28,859 bases of DNA from Allomyces macrogynus ATCC 38327 (lineage: Eukaryota; Blastocladiomycota; Blastocladiomycetes; Blastocladiales; Blastocladiaceae): the NCBI GenBank assembly GCA_000151295.1, contig GG745335.1:1217611-1246469 (forward strand), given 5' to 3'. Below, one piece after another: positions 1 to 12,000 of the stretch. A program made the position numbers and the translations under genes. The notes under the pieces were generated by a model that had not been told where the DNA came from, searched no databases, and was given only the letters and a program-made list of their open reading frames with translations. Within the stretch, counting starts at the first letter, position 1. Every line of letters begins with the position of its first letter.

Positions 1-3000
1 GGAGCACACGCTCGACGTGAGTGACCTTGGAGACGGAAACGTAGACATGGTCCAAGGGGCTGTGCGCCGGCGTCGACTTGGGCTGCGGCGACAGGTCCGT
101 GATCGCAATCTGGACATGGCCGTGCGTGTCCACGCGCGACGCCGACTCGAGAATGTTGGCCTCGCCCGACTCGGTGAGGATACCGGCCACGGTGCCGAAG
201 CGCTCAAGCGCAAAGTTTTGGTACTCGAGCGGCACCGACGTGTGGGCGGCATGCAGCAGCATGGCCGCGGGCGACATGGACACGAGCGAGTAGAGCTCCG
301 GCTCCTTTTGCGCGTTGGAAATGACAACGGCATCGGCAATGGCGCGCTGGTACTCGTAGTACGCGGCAAAGAAGTCGCCCTCTTGCTGGGCAAGGGAGCG
401 AAGCAGAGAGAGACGCGCGTTGAGTCGCGAGCAGAACGCCGGCAGGTCCAGCGGCTCCTGGAACTGAACCTTGAGCAGGTCCTTCACATGCGCGGCGGCA
501 AACGTGGCGTGAACCATGGCCAGCAGCCCCTCGTTTGGAGGCTGCTGCTCGACGTAGGCCTTGACGTCGTCGAGCGTGAATTGAGCCGGGCCGCGGCGCA
601 ACGCGTCCTTGAGCTGGGCCAAGGTCGTCTTGAGGAACGCTGCGTCGAGCAGCACGTCGACGGCGGCATCACGCGGCGCCACTGCCTTCGCGTTTTGCAA
701 CGGCATGGTGAGTGCGTCCACGTCAATGATGATGGCCGAAGCAGCCTCGTCCACAACGACGGGCTTGAACAACGAGAGCAGGTGCTCAAAGCGGTCCGAA
801 AGGAACCACTCGTACTGGTCGACACGCGTCATGTGCAGAATGTGGGCGAGCAGGCACCCGTCCGTGATCGGCGTGAGCGTGTAGAGCTCCTCGCTGCCGT
901 CTTCGTGCTTGACAACAACAGCGTCGTCCATGGCGCGCTGGTAGTCCTTGGCCGCTGTCGCCAGGTCAGCGTGAGTAACAATGTGCTCGACCGCGGCCAA
1001 ACGGTGCTTGACGAGCGTGTAGATCTCGTGAATGTTCACCTGCGCGTCGCACACAATGGCCTTGATGTCCCAGCTGTACCGTGCTGGGAAAGTCTGGTGC
1101 AGGACGGCAATCAGACGCGTCACGGCTGGGAGCGACTCGACTGCGTCCAAGTGGCCAAGCGTGGCATACACTGTCTCAATGTACTCGTTGACGTCGGCCA
1201 GACGAATATGTGACACGTGCTTGAGCAGTGCTTGCAACCCTTCATGGAACTGCACAACGTCGTCGGTCGAGACGAGCTGGGCGGCCCGCTCGGCAATCGT
1301 GACCGAAGTCGTCGGAACTTGGATCAGCTTGCCGAGGTCGACGTCTTGGACAGCTGCGCCAAACTCACCTTGGAACCAGGCCGGGAAATCGGCGGCAAAG
1401 GCACTGAGCATGAACCAGCCCAGACGAATGCGCGAGTCCACGGGCTCGAGCGAGTACAGGGCGCACGCGCCGTCCTCGCTGCGAATGAGCGTTGCGCCCT
1501 CGACAAACTGCGCGAGCGCCTGGCGGATGGCCTCGAGTTCGGCCGGCGACGTCGACACAGCCACACCCAGCACGTCCACAAATTGCGAGACGGCAGCGTC
1601 GAAATCAACGTCCAAGTACGACACGTCAGCTTGGACCGGGATGGCGTTGATCGAGAGACCCGTCACGCGTTTCCACGCGTCCTTGTTGGCCGACTTGATG
1701 GGTTCCAACATGGAGCGAACGAGCGGGAGCTCGACCGCCTTGAGGACGGCCGTGCGCCGAGTCGCGTCAGGAATCAGCACAGCCATGTCGCGAGCAAACG
1801 CGGCCGCATTCGCCATGTGAGCCTGCATCAGCAGTGCAACGTCGACGGGCAGCGCAAAGTCCAAATCGCGAGCAGGAACCGACGCGGCCGAGTGCAGGAA
1901 CTTGGTGTAGCGGCGAACCGACAGGTCCAAGCCGGCCGGGTCGGCCAGACGAGCCATGAGCGACGTGTGCTCGGCCAAGTAAGCCTGCACGCGGTGCAAG
2001 TGCTTGAGCAGCTTGACCGACAAGTACTTGGCAAACGACAGCTTGCTGAACATGGCCTGCTTTTTGACAGGCTTTTCGGCCGTGTCAAGCGATACAAAGA
2101 CCTTGACCACCGCATCCTTCTCGACGGACGTCGACGGAGTCAAGACGGTGACGGGCACGCCCAATGACTGCACGAACCAGCGCTGGTACTTGGCTGGACG
2201 ACTCGTGGCCAAAACATGGCCAATCTTGGTGGCCACGGTCGGCGTCGCAATCGAATGCAGCTCCTGCTTGCCGTCGGCCAGGGTCACGACCATGGACTTG
2301 GCCATATAGTTGGTGTACTCTTGACGGATCTGAGCACCCGACACACGCACTGAGCCAAGAACCGACTCGACAAACGCGGGCACATTGGCAACGAGGTCCG
2401 CCGACACTGGCGCGTGCGCCACAACCGAACGGCTGCGGTTGAACGACTTTGCGGCCTCCTGGACGGTCAGGACGTAGGGCTCGTGTGTAATAATCCCCCA
2501 CTGCGACTGCATTTCGGCAGTCGCCGGCTCCATCGACACTGACTGGAAGAGGGGTGACTCCTTACCCAAAATGCGCGCGACCGCCGCGCTCTCCTTGGTG
2601 AAGGCAGCAACGTCGCGCGCAAAGTACTCGGGCGACGCCATGTGCACCTGCATCATGAGCGCCACGTCGGCCGGCGGAACGACGGCGACAGCGTGGGCCG
2701 ACGTTGACATGGCCTTGAGGTACGAAATGTAGCGACGCTCTGCAGCCACCAAGTACGCCTCGTTGGCGAGATGGGCCATGACGTCGGGCTTGGCCAGGTA
2801 CTTGGCAATGACGTGCGACTGACGTACGAGCGCGTCCGAAACGGGTTCGTAGTTCTCAGGGTCTTCGGCCGACTGCACGACTGCAAACGACTTAGGAATA
2901 TGCAGCGACGAGCCGAGTTGCGAGACCTTGACGTGGAACTGGTCCTGGAACCAGGCCTGGTACGCGGCTGCATGGGCGCTGTGCATGAGCGTTGCGACCT

Positions 3001-6000
3001 TGACGCGGTCGGTGGTGGGCTGGAACGAGTACAGCGACCGAGTGCCAGCCTCATTCTGCATGACAATGGCCGACTCGACAAACTGGGCGTACGTCTGGCG
3101 GATGGCGACAAGTTCGCCCACGGGCTGCGCAGCAGCCAGTCGCAGCGCCTCGAGCAACAGCGGCACGTTCTCTGACATGTCAAACACCACGTCAACCGCG
3201 GTGACCGTCAAGGGCACAGCATCCTCAAACAACAGACCAGTCGTGCGCTCCCACTGAGCACGGGCCTTGGACGAAGCCGTGCCGAGAACCGACTGGACGA
3301 GGGGCACTTCGATCGCTGCGAGGAACTGCGTCCGCTGCGCGGGCGAGGAAATGAGCTGCTCCATGTACCACTCGAACGCGGCCGGGTTGGCCATGTGGGC
3401 CTGCATGATCAGTGCAACGTCGAGCGGCAGTACAAGTTCAGACGGGACGCTCTTGGCCGCTGCAATGGCCTGGACGAAGCGCAGGTAGCGCACATTGGCG
3501 TGAGCAAGCGCGGCAGGCTCGAGCAAGTGCAGCAGCAAATCCTCGTGCTCTTGGAAGAACGCGTGCACCGCATGCAGCTGCTTGAGCAGCTTGGTCGACA
3601 GGAACTTGGCAAATGCAATCTTGCTGAACTGGGCCGAAGTCCCTTTGTGCTGCTCAGCGTTCTCGAGCGAAACCGTCAACTTGATCAACTCGCGGTCAGC
3701 CGCACGAATCGGCGGTGCCAGCGCGCTCACGGGCACGCCAAACGTGTCGCAGAACCAGGTCTGGTACTGCTCAGGGTGGCCCGTGTGGATCACATGGCCA
3801 ACCGACGACGCGGCCGTGGGCGTGGCAATTGAGTGCAGCTCGAGCGTGCCGTCAGCCAAGGTCATGAGCGTCGACTTGGCGACCGCATTCGTGTAGTCGG
3901 TGCGGACGGCAGCAGCCGTCACACCGGCCGAACCCGAGACCGAAACGACAAAGGATGGAAGCGCCAGCGCCAGGTTCATGGACACCGGCGAGCGGCCCTT
4001 AGCACGCACAACTACCTTGGCCGCCTCGTGCATTGTGAGGACAAACGGCTCGTGCGTCGACTTGCCCCATTTGGCCTGCACTTCGGCCGGCATCGGCTCG
4101 CTGGTGATGGCGCGGTAGAATGGCGCAACCTTGCCCCCGATGCGCTGACGAGCAGCCTTGTTGGCGGCAAACGCGTCAATGTCACGGGAAAAGACGGCAG
4201 GCGAGGCCATGTGCACCTGCATCATGAGCGCGACGTCGGCTGGCGGAATGAGCGAATCCGCTTCCGCCGACGAGTTGAGGGCGTTAAGGTAGGTCACGTA
4301 GCGGCGCTCCGCGGCAGCAACGTATGTGCGGTTAGCCAAATGTGCCTTGACGTCACTCTTGGCCAGGTACTTTGCCATGGCTTGAACTTGGCCGACAGAC
4401 GCGTCTGTGATGAGCTCGTCGTTCCTGCAGGCCTGCGGGTCAAAAATGGTCGACAACTTGGCGCCAAATTCGCCCTGGAACCACGTCTGGTACGCGGCCG
4501 GGCGGGCCGTGTGCATGAACTCGCCAACGCGGGCCGGCACATTCGCTGGCTCCATAAAGTAGAGCGACGAGCGACCTTCTTCGTCGTGCATGATGATGCC
4601 CGTGTCAACGTGGCGAGCGTAGGCCGTGCGCACCAACTCAATGTCCGAAACCTGAGCCGTGAGCGCGAGCGCATCCATGAACTTGGGGAGCGCAGCCGTG
4701 AAATCGCACAACAACGACACGTCCGCAAACGTCTCGGCAGGAACATTGTTCTCATCGTCAAGTCCCGTGAGCTGCGTCCAGGCGCGGATCGATTTGGGCG
4801 TTTCGAGCTCCGTGATCGTGCGAACGAGCGGCACCTGGACGGCCTCGAGTAGACGCACACGCTGGGCTGCAACCGGCACAATCTTTTCCAAGTCGCGCTC
4901 AAACGCAACCGGCTCGGCCATGTGCACGTGCATGAGCAGCGCCACATCCACGGGAACCACTGCGGTCGCGGCCAGGTCGGGCGACTGCGCGGCCGACTGC
5001 AGGAACTTGAGGTAACGGCGTGTCGAAGTGGCGAGCGCATTGGCCTGCTGGAAGTTTGCGATGAGCTCAGGCTCCTCGGCCAGCACCTCGTGCACCTGCT
5101 GAAGTTTGCGCAGCAGCTTGGCCGAGAGGTACTTGGCAAACGCCAGCTTGCTGTACCTGGGCGCAGCATCTGCCGTCTTCTCGTCGGCGTCGAGCGGAAC
5201 CGTGACCTTGACGTACTCGGCCGTGGGCACGGGCACGGGCGGCGCGAGCTTGGTGATCGGCACGCCGTAGGTCGTGTCAAACCACGCCTGGTGCTGCAGC
5301 GGCCGGCCAGTTGAGATGATGCAGCCAATCCGGGACACGGGAGTGGTCGATGCAATCGACACGAGCTCCTGATCGCCGTCGGCAAGCGTCACAACAAACG
5401 ACTTCTTGGTCCAGTTGTCATGGTCGGCCTTGACGTCCGCGGCCGTGACGCGCATCGAAGCGAGAACTGCATCGACAAATTGCGGCAGCACGAGGGCAAG
5501 CTCGACCGAAACGGGCGAGGTGCGCTTGTACGCCTGACTCGCCATCAGCGCTCGGTTGGCGTCATTGGCCGTGAGAACAAACGGTTCATGCGCAATGCGG
5601 CCCCATTTGGCCTGCATGTCAGCGTTCAGCGGCTCTGCGGCCACGGACTTGAAGAATGGCGCCGTCTTGCCCATTATGCGCTGGTAGGCCTCGCTGTTGC
5701 GCGCAAACGCACGCATGTCGCGCACAAAGGCGGGCGCGAGCGCCATGTGCAACTGCATCATGAGCGCGACATCGGCGGGCGGAATGACGGCGTCAGTCTC
5801 AGGCACCGTGTTCAGAGGATGGAGGTATGCGACGTAACGGCGCTCGGCCGCCATGAGGTAGGCCTTGCTGGCAAGGTGAGCCATGACGTCGGCACGCGAC
5901 AGGTACTTGGCCATGACCTGCACCTCGCGAACCGTCTTGTCCCGAAATGAGCGCGTCGTGGCCACGCGGTTCAGCATTGGTGAGAGTCAAGACCTTGGCG

Positions 6001-9000
6001 CCAAACTCCTTCTGGAACCACGCCTGGTACGCGGTCGGGTGCGCCGTGTGCATGAGTTCTCCGACACGCGCAAGTGAGTCGGCCGGCTCCAGGAAGTAGA
6101 CCGACGCGTGGCCCTTTTCGTCGTGTATAATGATGCCCGTGTCGACGTGGCGAGCGTAGGCCTTGCGCACCGACTCGATATCGGAGACCTGTACAGTGAG
6201 CGCGAGCGCGTCCATGAGCTTGGCGAGAGCCGCCGCAAAGTTACACGACAGCGACACTTCCACAAACGACTCCGCAGGAACGTCGTTGTCCTCGTCGAGA
6301 CCCGTCAGCTGCGTCCACGCACGAATCGCTTTTGGCGTCTCCAGCTCCGTAATCGTGCGAACGAGCGGCAGTTCAACAGCATCGAGCAAGCGTGCGCGCT
6401 GAGCAGCATCCGGCACAAGCTTCTCGAGATCGTGCTCGAAAGCAGCTGCATCGGTCATGTGCACGTGCATGAGCAGAGCCACGTCAGCAGGGACGACCGC
6501 AGCTGCCGCCACGTCGGGCGAATCCACGGCCGAGTGCAGGAACTTGAGGTAGCGGCGCGTCGTATACGCGAGCGCGGCCGGCTGCTGGAACTGCGTGATG
6601 AGCTCGGGTTCCTCGGACAACGCCGCGTGCACCTGCTGCAGCTGACGGAGCAGCTTGGCCGAGAGGTACTTGGCAAACGCGATCTTGCTGTACTTGGGCG
6701 CAGCATCAGCCTTCTCCTCCTCGGCATCGAGCGAGACCGTGACAATGACTCGGTTGGCAGTCTGTTCGTCCTTAGGTGGTGCGAGCGCAGCGATAGGGAG
6801 ACCGTACGTGGTCTCAAACCACGCTTGGTGCTGCAGCGGCCGGCCAGTCGAAATCACGCAACCAATCCGAGACGTCGGCGTGACTGACGCGATCGATGCC
6901 AGCTCCTGCGTGCCATCGGCAAGGGTCACAACAAACGACTTGTTGGTCCAGTTGCTGTGAGCGGCTTTAACTTGCGCAGCCGTGACCGTCGTCGACGCCA
7001 CGATAGTCTCGATGAACTGGGGCAGAATCAGAGCAAGCTCAAACGAAATGGGAGCGGTGCGTTTATACGCCTGGCTCGCCGTGAGCGCACGGTTGGCGTC
7101 ATTGGCCGTGAGCACGAAAGGCTCGTGTGTGATGCGACCCCACTTGGCCTGCATGTCGGCACTCAACGGCTCGGCCGACACCGACTTGAAGAACGGCGCC
7201 GTCACGGCCATGATGCGCTGGAACGCCTCCTCGTTGCGCGCGAACGCGCGCATATCGCGCACAAAGGAGGGCGCGAGCGCCATGTGCATCTGCATCATCA
7301 GCGCCACATCGGCCGGCGGGATCACCTCGGCCGATTCGAGCGTAGTGTTGAGAGCGTTGAGGTACGCGACGTAACGGCGCTCGGCCGCCATGAGGTAGGC
7401 CTTATTGGCGAGGTGGACCTTGATATCGGCGCGCGACAGATACTTGGCCATGACCTGCACCTCGCGAACCGTATCGGTCGAAATGAGCTGATCGTGCTTG
7501 TCCACGTGGCCCTCGGAAATCGTCGACACCTTGGCGCCAAATGCCTCTTCGAACCACGACTGGTACGCGGCTGGGTGCGCCGCGTGCATGAGATCGCCGA
7601 TACGGGCAAACACGTCAGCCGGTTCTAGGAAGTAGAGCGATGCGGAGCCCGCTTTGTCGTGCATGATGGTGCCCGTATCAATGTGGCGAGCGTAGGACTT
7701 GCGCACCATCTCAATGTCCGAGACCTGTGCGGTCAGGGCGAGCACATCCATGAGCTTGGTGAGGCTGGCCGGGAAGTTGCAGACCAGTTTCACTCCCGTG
7801 AACTCGTCCGCGGGAACGTCGTTAACCTCGTCGAGACCCGTGAGCTCCGTCCACGAGTGGATCGCCCTCGGCGTCTCGAGTTCGGTAATTGTGCGCACGA
7901 GTGGCACCTTGACGGCGTCGAGAAGGCGCGCACGCTGAGCAGCGACCGGCACAAACTTCTCGAGATCGTGCTCAAACGCAGCGGGATCGGCCACATGCAC
8001 GAGCATCAGCAGCGCCACGTCGGCAGGAACAACCGCAGCTGCCGCGAGCACCGGCGACTGAGCGGCCGAGTGCAGGAACTTGAGGTACCGGCGCGTCGTG
8101 TACGCGAGCGCGGCCGGCTGCTGGAACTGCTTAATGAGATCAGGCTCCTCGGACAGCGCCGCGTTCACTTGCTGCAGCTGACGCAGCAGCTTGGCCGAGA
8201 GGTACTTGGCAAACGCGAGCTTACTGTACCTGGGTGCGGCCTCGACCTTCCTTTCGTTGTCGGCATCGAGCACAACCGTGACCTTGAGGGATTCGGCCAT
8301 GCGCTCGGGCACGGCCGCCGCGAGCTCGGTGATCGGGACGCCGTAAGTCGTCTCGAACCACGTCTGGTGCTGCAGCGGCCGGCCAGTCGAGATCACGCAA
8401 CCAATCCGAGACACTGGTGTGGGCGAAACAATCGATGCCAGCTCTAACGTGCCGTCGGCGAGGGTCACAGCAACCGTCTTGTTGGCCCAATTGTCGTGCT
8501 CAGCTTCGACTTGCGCGACCGTGACCTTTGTCGAGGCCATGACCGTCTCGACAAACTGCGGCAGCACCAAGGCGAGCTCAACAGAAACGGGCGAGTTGCG
8601 CTTGTACGCCTGGCTTGCCGTGAGCGCGCGGTTGGCGTCGTCAGCCGTGAGCACAAACGGCTCATGCGTGATACGGCCCCACTTGGCCTGCATATCAGCG
8701 TTCAGCGGCTCTGCGGCCACGGACTTGAAGAACGGCGCCGTCATGGCCATGATGCGCTGGAACGCCTCCTCGTTGCGAGCAAATGCGCGCATATCGCGCA
8801 CAAACGCCGGAGCGAGCGCCATGTGCAACTGCATCATGAGCGCGACGTCGGCCGGCGGAATCACTTCGGCCGACTCGGGCGTCGTGTTGAGCGCTTTGAG
8901 GTACGTGACGTAACGGCGCTCCGCGGCGGCCAGGTACGCCTTGTTGGCGAAATGGGCCTTGACGTCGGCGCGCGACAGGTATTTGGCACCGACCTGAATT

Positions 9001-12000
9001 CCACCAGCGTGTCTCACAAATAACTGCGTCCTTCGACGCCCCTTCGGCTACATCGACCGACGGAATCGCAAACAAGGTCCCGACGTGACCGAACTGCGTC
9101 TGGCACTCGGTCTCGTACCCGGCCGACAGGACGTGATCAATGTGCGCCAGCGCGTGCTCGGGCGAGAACATGAAGCTGTAGAGCTGCTTGCCGTGGGTCT
9201 CGGTCATGGCGAGCGCGTTGGTGAACGCGCGGCGGTACGAGATGGACGGCGACGCGACGTGGTCGTCGACGGCCTTGATGATAATGGCAACGAGTGACGG
9301 CAGGTTCTTCTCGAGGCGAGCAAGACGCGCTGAGGACGACGCGGCCGCGGTCGAGTTCGCCGACTCGACGTGATCGGCCGACAGTGCGGCACGCGCGGCG
9401 TGGATCGTGGCCTCGACCTTGGCAGCCGGAACCAGCCGGCCAATGTCGCGCTTGAGCTCGACGGGCGAGAGCATGTGCGCGACCAGTACGAGCGCGACCG
9501 GAGCCGTGAGAGCGGCGGGCTTGTTACTGGTAAGGGCCTGAATGTACCGCATGTACTGCACGACGGCCGCGTGCTCGTGACCAATCACCGACACGGCCGA
9601 CTTGGCCGCGGCGCGGACCACGGCGAGCGTGGGCAAATCATGCGCAACGTCGCGGTCCTGCACGACGCTGTGGTTGGCAAAGACCGACATCGTGACCATG
9701 ACGCGGGCCTTGGTCGCCTTCTTCGGGCGCTGCCCCGAGATGGCTGAGACCTTGACGCCAAAGTGGTTCTTGAACCACTGCTGGTACTCGCCCGTGTGTG
9801 TCGCGTGCATGAACGACCCGAGTTGGGCGTGTGCGTCCTTGGGACGGAGCAGGTAGACGGACCGTACGTCCTCTTCGTTGCGCTGAACGAACATCGAGTC
9901 GACGTGGCACTCATACGCTTTGCGCACGGCCTCGATTTCGGCAACAGGCACTTGCACGGCGAGCGTGAGCGCGGCCATGAGCTTCGGGACCGCCGTCGCA
10001 AAGTCAAAGACCAGATCGGCGTCGATGGGCACGGGGAACGACGCGCTCACGTTGTACTCGAGACGCGTCAGAGCCGTCCACGCGGCCTGGTCCTTGGCCG
10101 TCGCGACCTGGGTCACGGCACGGACGAGCGGCTGCTTGACGGTCTGTAGGAGGCGGACGCGCTGAGCGGCCACCGGGATGAGCGCCTCCATGTCCATTTC
10201 GAACGCAGCGGCATCGACCATGTGCGCCTGCATGACCACGGCGACATCAAACGGCAGCACCATGTCGAGCACGGCCGCCGCCGAGCCAGCAGCCTGAACG
10301 AACGCCAAGTACCGCGCGGTCGCCTTGGCGACAAACGCCGGGTCGGCCAGCTGCGCCGCAACGTCGTCCGACTCGGTGAGCGCGGCGTGCACTTGGTGCA
10401 GCTGCTTGAGCAGCTTGACTGAGAGGAACTTGGCAAACGCAATCTTGCTGTACTTTTCCTGCTTTTCTGTCGCCGGCTGGTCGAGCAGATCGAGCGTGAG
10501 CGTGATCTTGACCGGCTGGCACTTGACTGCGACCGGCGCAGGCGGGGCGAGGTCAGTCAAGGCCACGCCAAACGTTTCGTGGAACCACGGCTGGTAGTGC
10601 GCGGGCCGGCCCGTGTGTATGATGCGGCCAACCGTGGCGGCCGCCGTCTCGGTGGCAATCGAGTAGAGTTCCTGCGTGCCGTCGGCCGACGTGACGATCA
10701 TGGACTTGGCCATGGCGTTCTTGTAGTTGTCACGGACCAGCCCCACCGAAACCTGCGTCGACGCCGCAACCGCTTTGACAAACGCTGGCACCGCCGCCGC
10801 GAGATCAAACGACGCGGGCGACGCGACCTTGCTGCGCGCGAGCGCCTTGGCCGCGTCCTTGAGCGAGAGCACGAAGGGCTCGTGCATCATCTGGCCCCAC
10901 CGCGCCTGCACCTCGGCGTTGAGCGGCTCACTGGCCGCAGCACTTGCGAGCGGGGCAACCTTGCCGAAAATCCGCTGGCGAGCAAACGCGTTCGATGCGA
11001 ACGCGGCAATATCGGCGGCAAACGCCGCAGGCGAACTCATATGCACCTGCATCATGAGCGCTACGTCGACGGGCATGACGAGCGAGTCGACTTCAGGCGA
11101 CGCTTTCAGGGCCTTGAGGTAGAGCGCGTACCGGCGGACGGCGGCGGCAAGGTAGACGGGGCTCGCGAGGTGCGGCTTGACGTCGGCGCGCGCCAAGTAC
11201 TTGGCCATGGTCTGCACTTCCTTGACGGTTTCGGCCGTGACGAGGGCCTCGAGCGGGTGGTCCATGGCCTGCAAGTCGGCGTGGCTCACGCGGCGGCCGT
11301 CTTCCACGACAACGTCGTCAACGTTGGTCACGCGACTGACCTCGGCCATGGGCGCCGACTTGCGCAGACGCAGCGGGCGGCCGCGCGTCGTGTCCCAGTG
11401 GTGGTAGTTGAGCCCAGCGTCCTGCAGGACCAGGTGATACGCATGGTGGTCGGCGGCGACGCCGTACTGGCCGCGCGCCGCGGCAATGAAGTGGTTGGGC
11501 CACATGGTGTGCGTCAAGTAGGCGAGCAGCACGTCGGTTGTCCAGTCCTTGGACTCCAGGTGGAAAACCGACTCTTGGCCATACGCGTTGGTCACGACGA
11601 CCGACCGCTTCCACGCCTGCGCCTGGTACTTTTCGACGGCCGCGTCAAAGTTGACGTTGTTGACGCGCAGGTCAATGAGCTGGCTCAAGACCTCGCGGCG
11701 CCACTCCTAATCGATCACGAGAGTGAAGACGTGAGAGGATTGCCCAAGCACTAAAAAGTGGGCGAAAATTTGAGCGTACCTGGACGGTGCGAACCAGGTC
11801 AATCGAGAACACCGAGAACGCCGCGTGCACCTGCGGGTCGCGCATAAGCAGGAGCTGCTGCTTGGTGATGACGCGCCAGCACACGGGGCACTCAACCGAC
11901 TTTTCGCCCATGCGCAGCTTGACGAAATCCGCGACTTCGACCGAGCAGTAGGAGCAGCAAGACGGGCACTGCAACACCCACGGGTGCTCGACGACATCGG

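Larger units (their letters stand above)
250..11208 (-). repeat. Coding tandem array of about 15 degenerate GRDP-like modules
   Basis: Modules of about 255 residues alternate between type A (AKYLSRADVKxHLA..., then IPPADVALMMQxHM, ending RPLQHQxWFETTYG) and type B (KYSKIAFAKYLSxKLL..., then VPADVALLMxVHM, ending HPxAYQxWF...FGAKV). An A+B pair makes a super-unit of about 1.54 kb. Type A motifs start at 11208, 8990, 7451, 5914, 4378 and 2809; type B motifs lie near 10430, 8205, 6665, 5125, 3600 and 2022. Two poorly conserved modules close the array (about 820-1230 and 250-640). The CxxC pairs of the canonical modules are absent throughout. Confidence 0.85.

Noticed and set aside
250..11208. 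Programmed +1 frameshifting as the cause of the array frame breaks
   Set aside because: No slippery codon pair or stimulatory element is visible, and sibling units pass the same place in frame. Errors or lesions are simpler.
8695..11688. A separate gene starting at 11688
   Set aside because: The first codon there would be TTG. The frame continues upstream through a phase-0 acceptor (GATTAG) to the canonical GRDP-like exon, so this is an internal exon.
17..11754. Long plus-strand open frames across the array (for example 17-1213, 1217-2167, 3833-4852, 10579-11754)
   Set aside because: They lie antisense to the repeat gene, most in its codon register, and are arginine-, valine- and histidine-rich. 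They arise from GC-rich codon bias and the repeat, and match no family.
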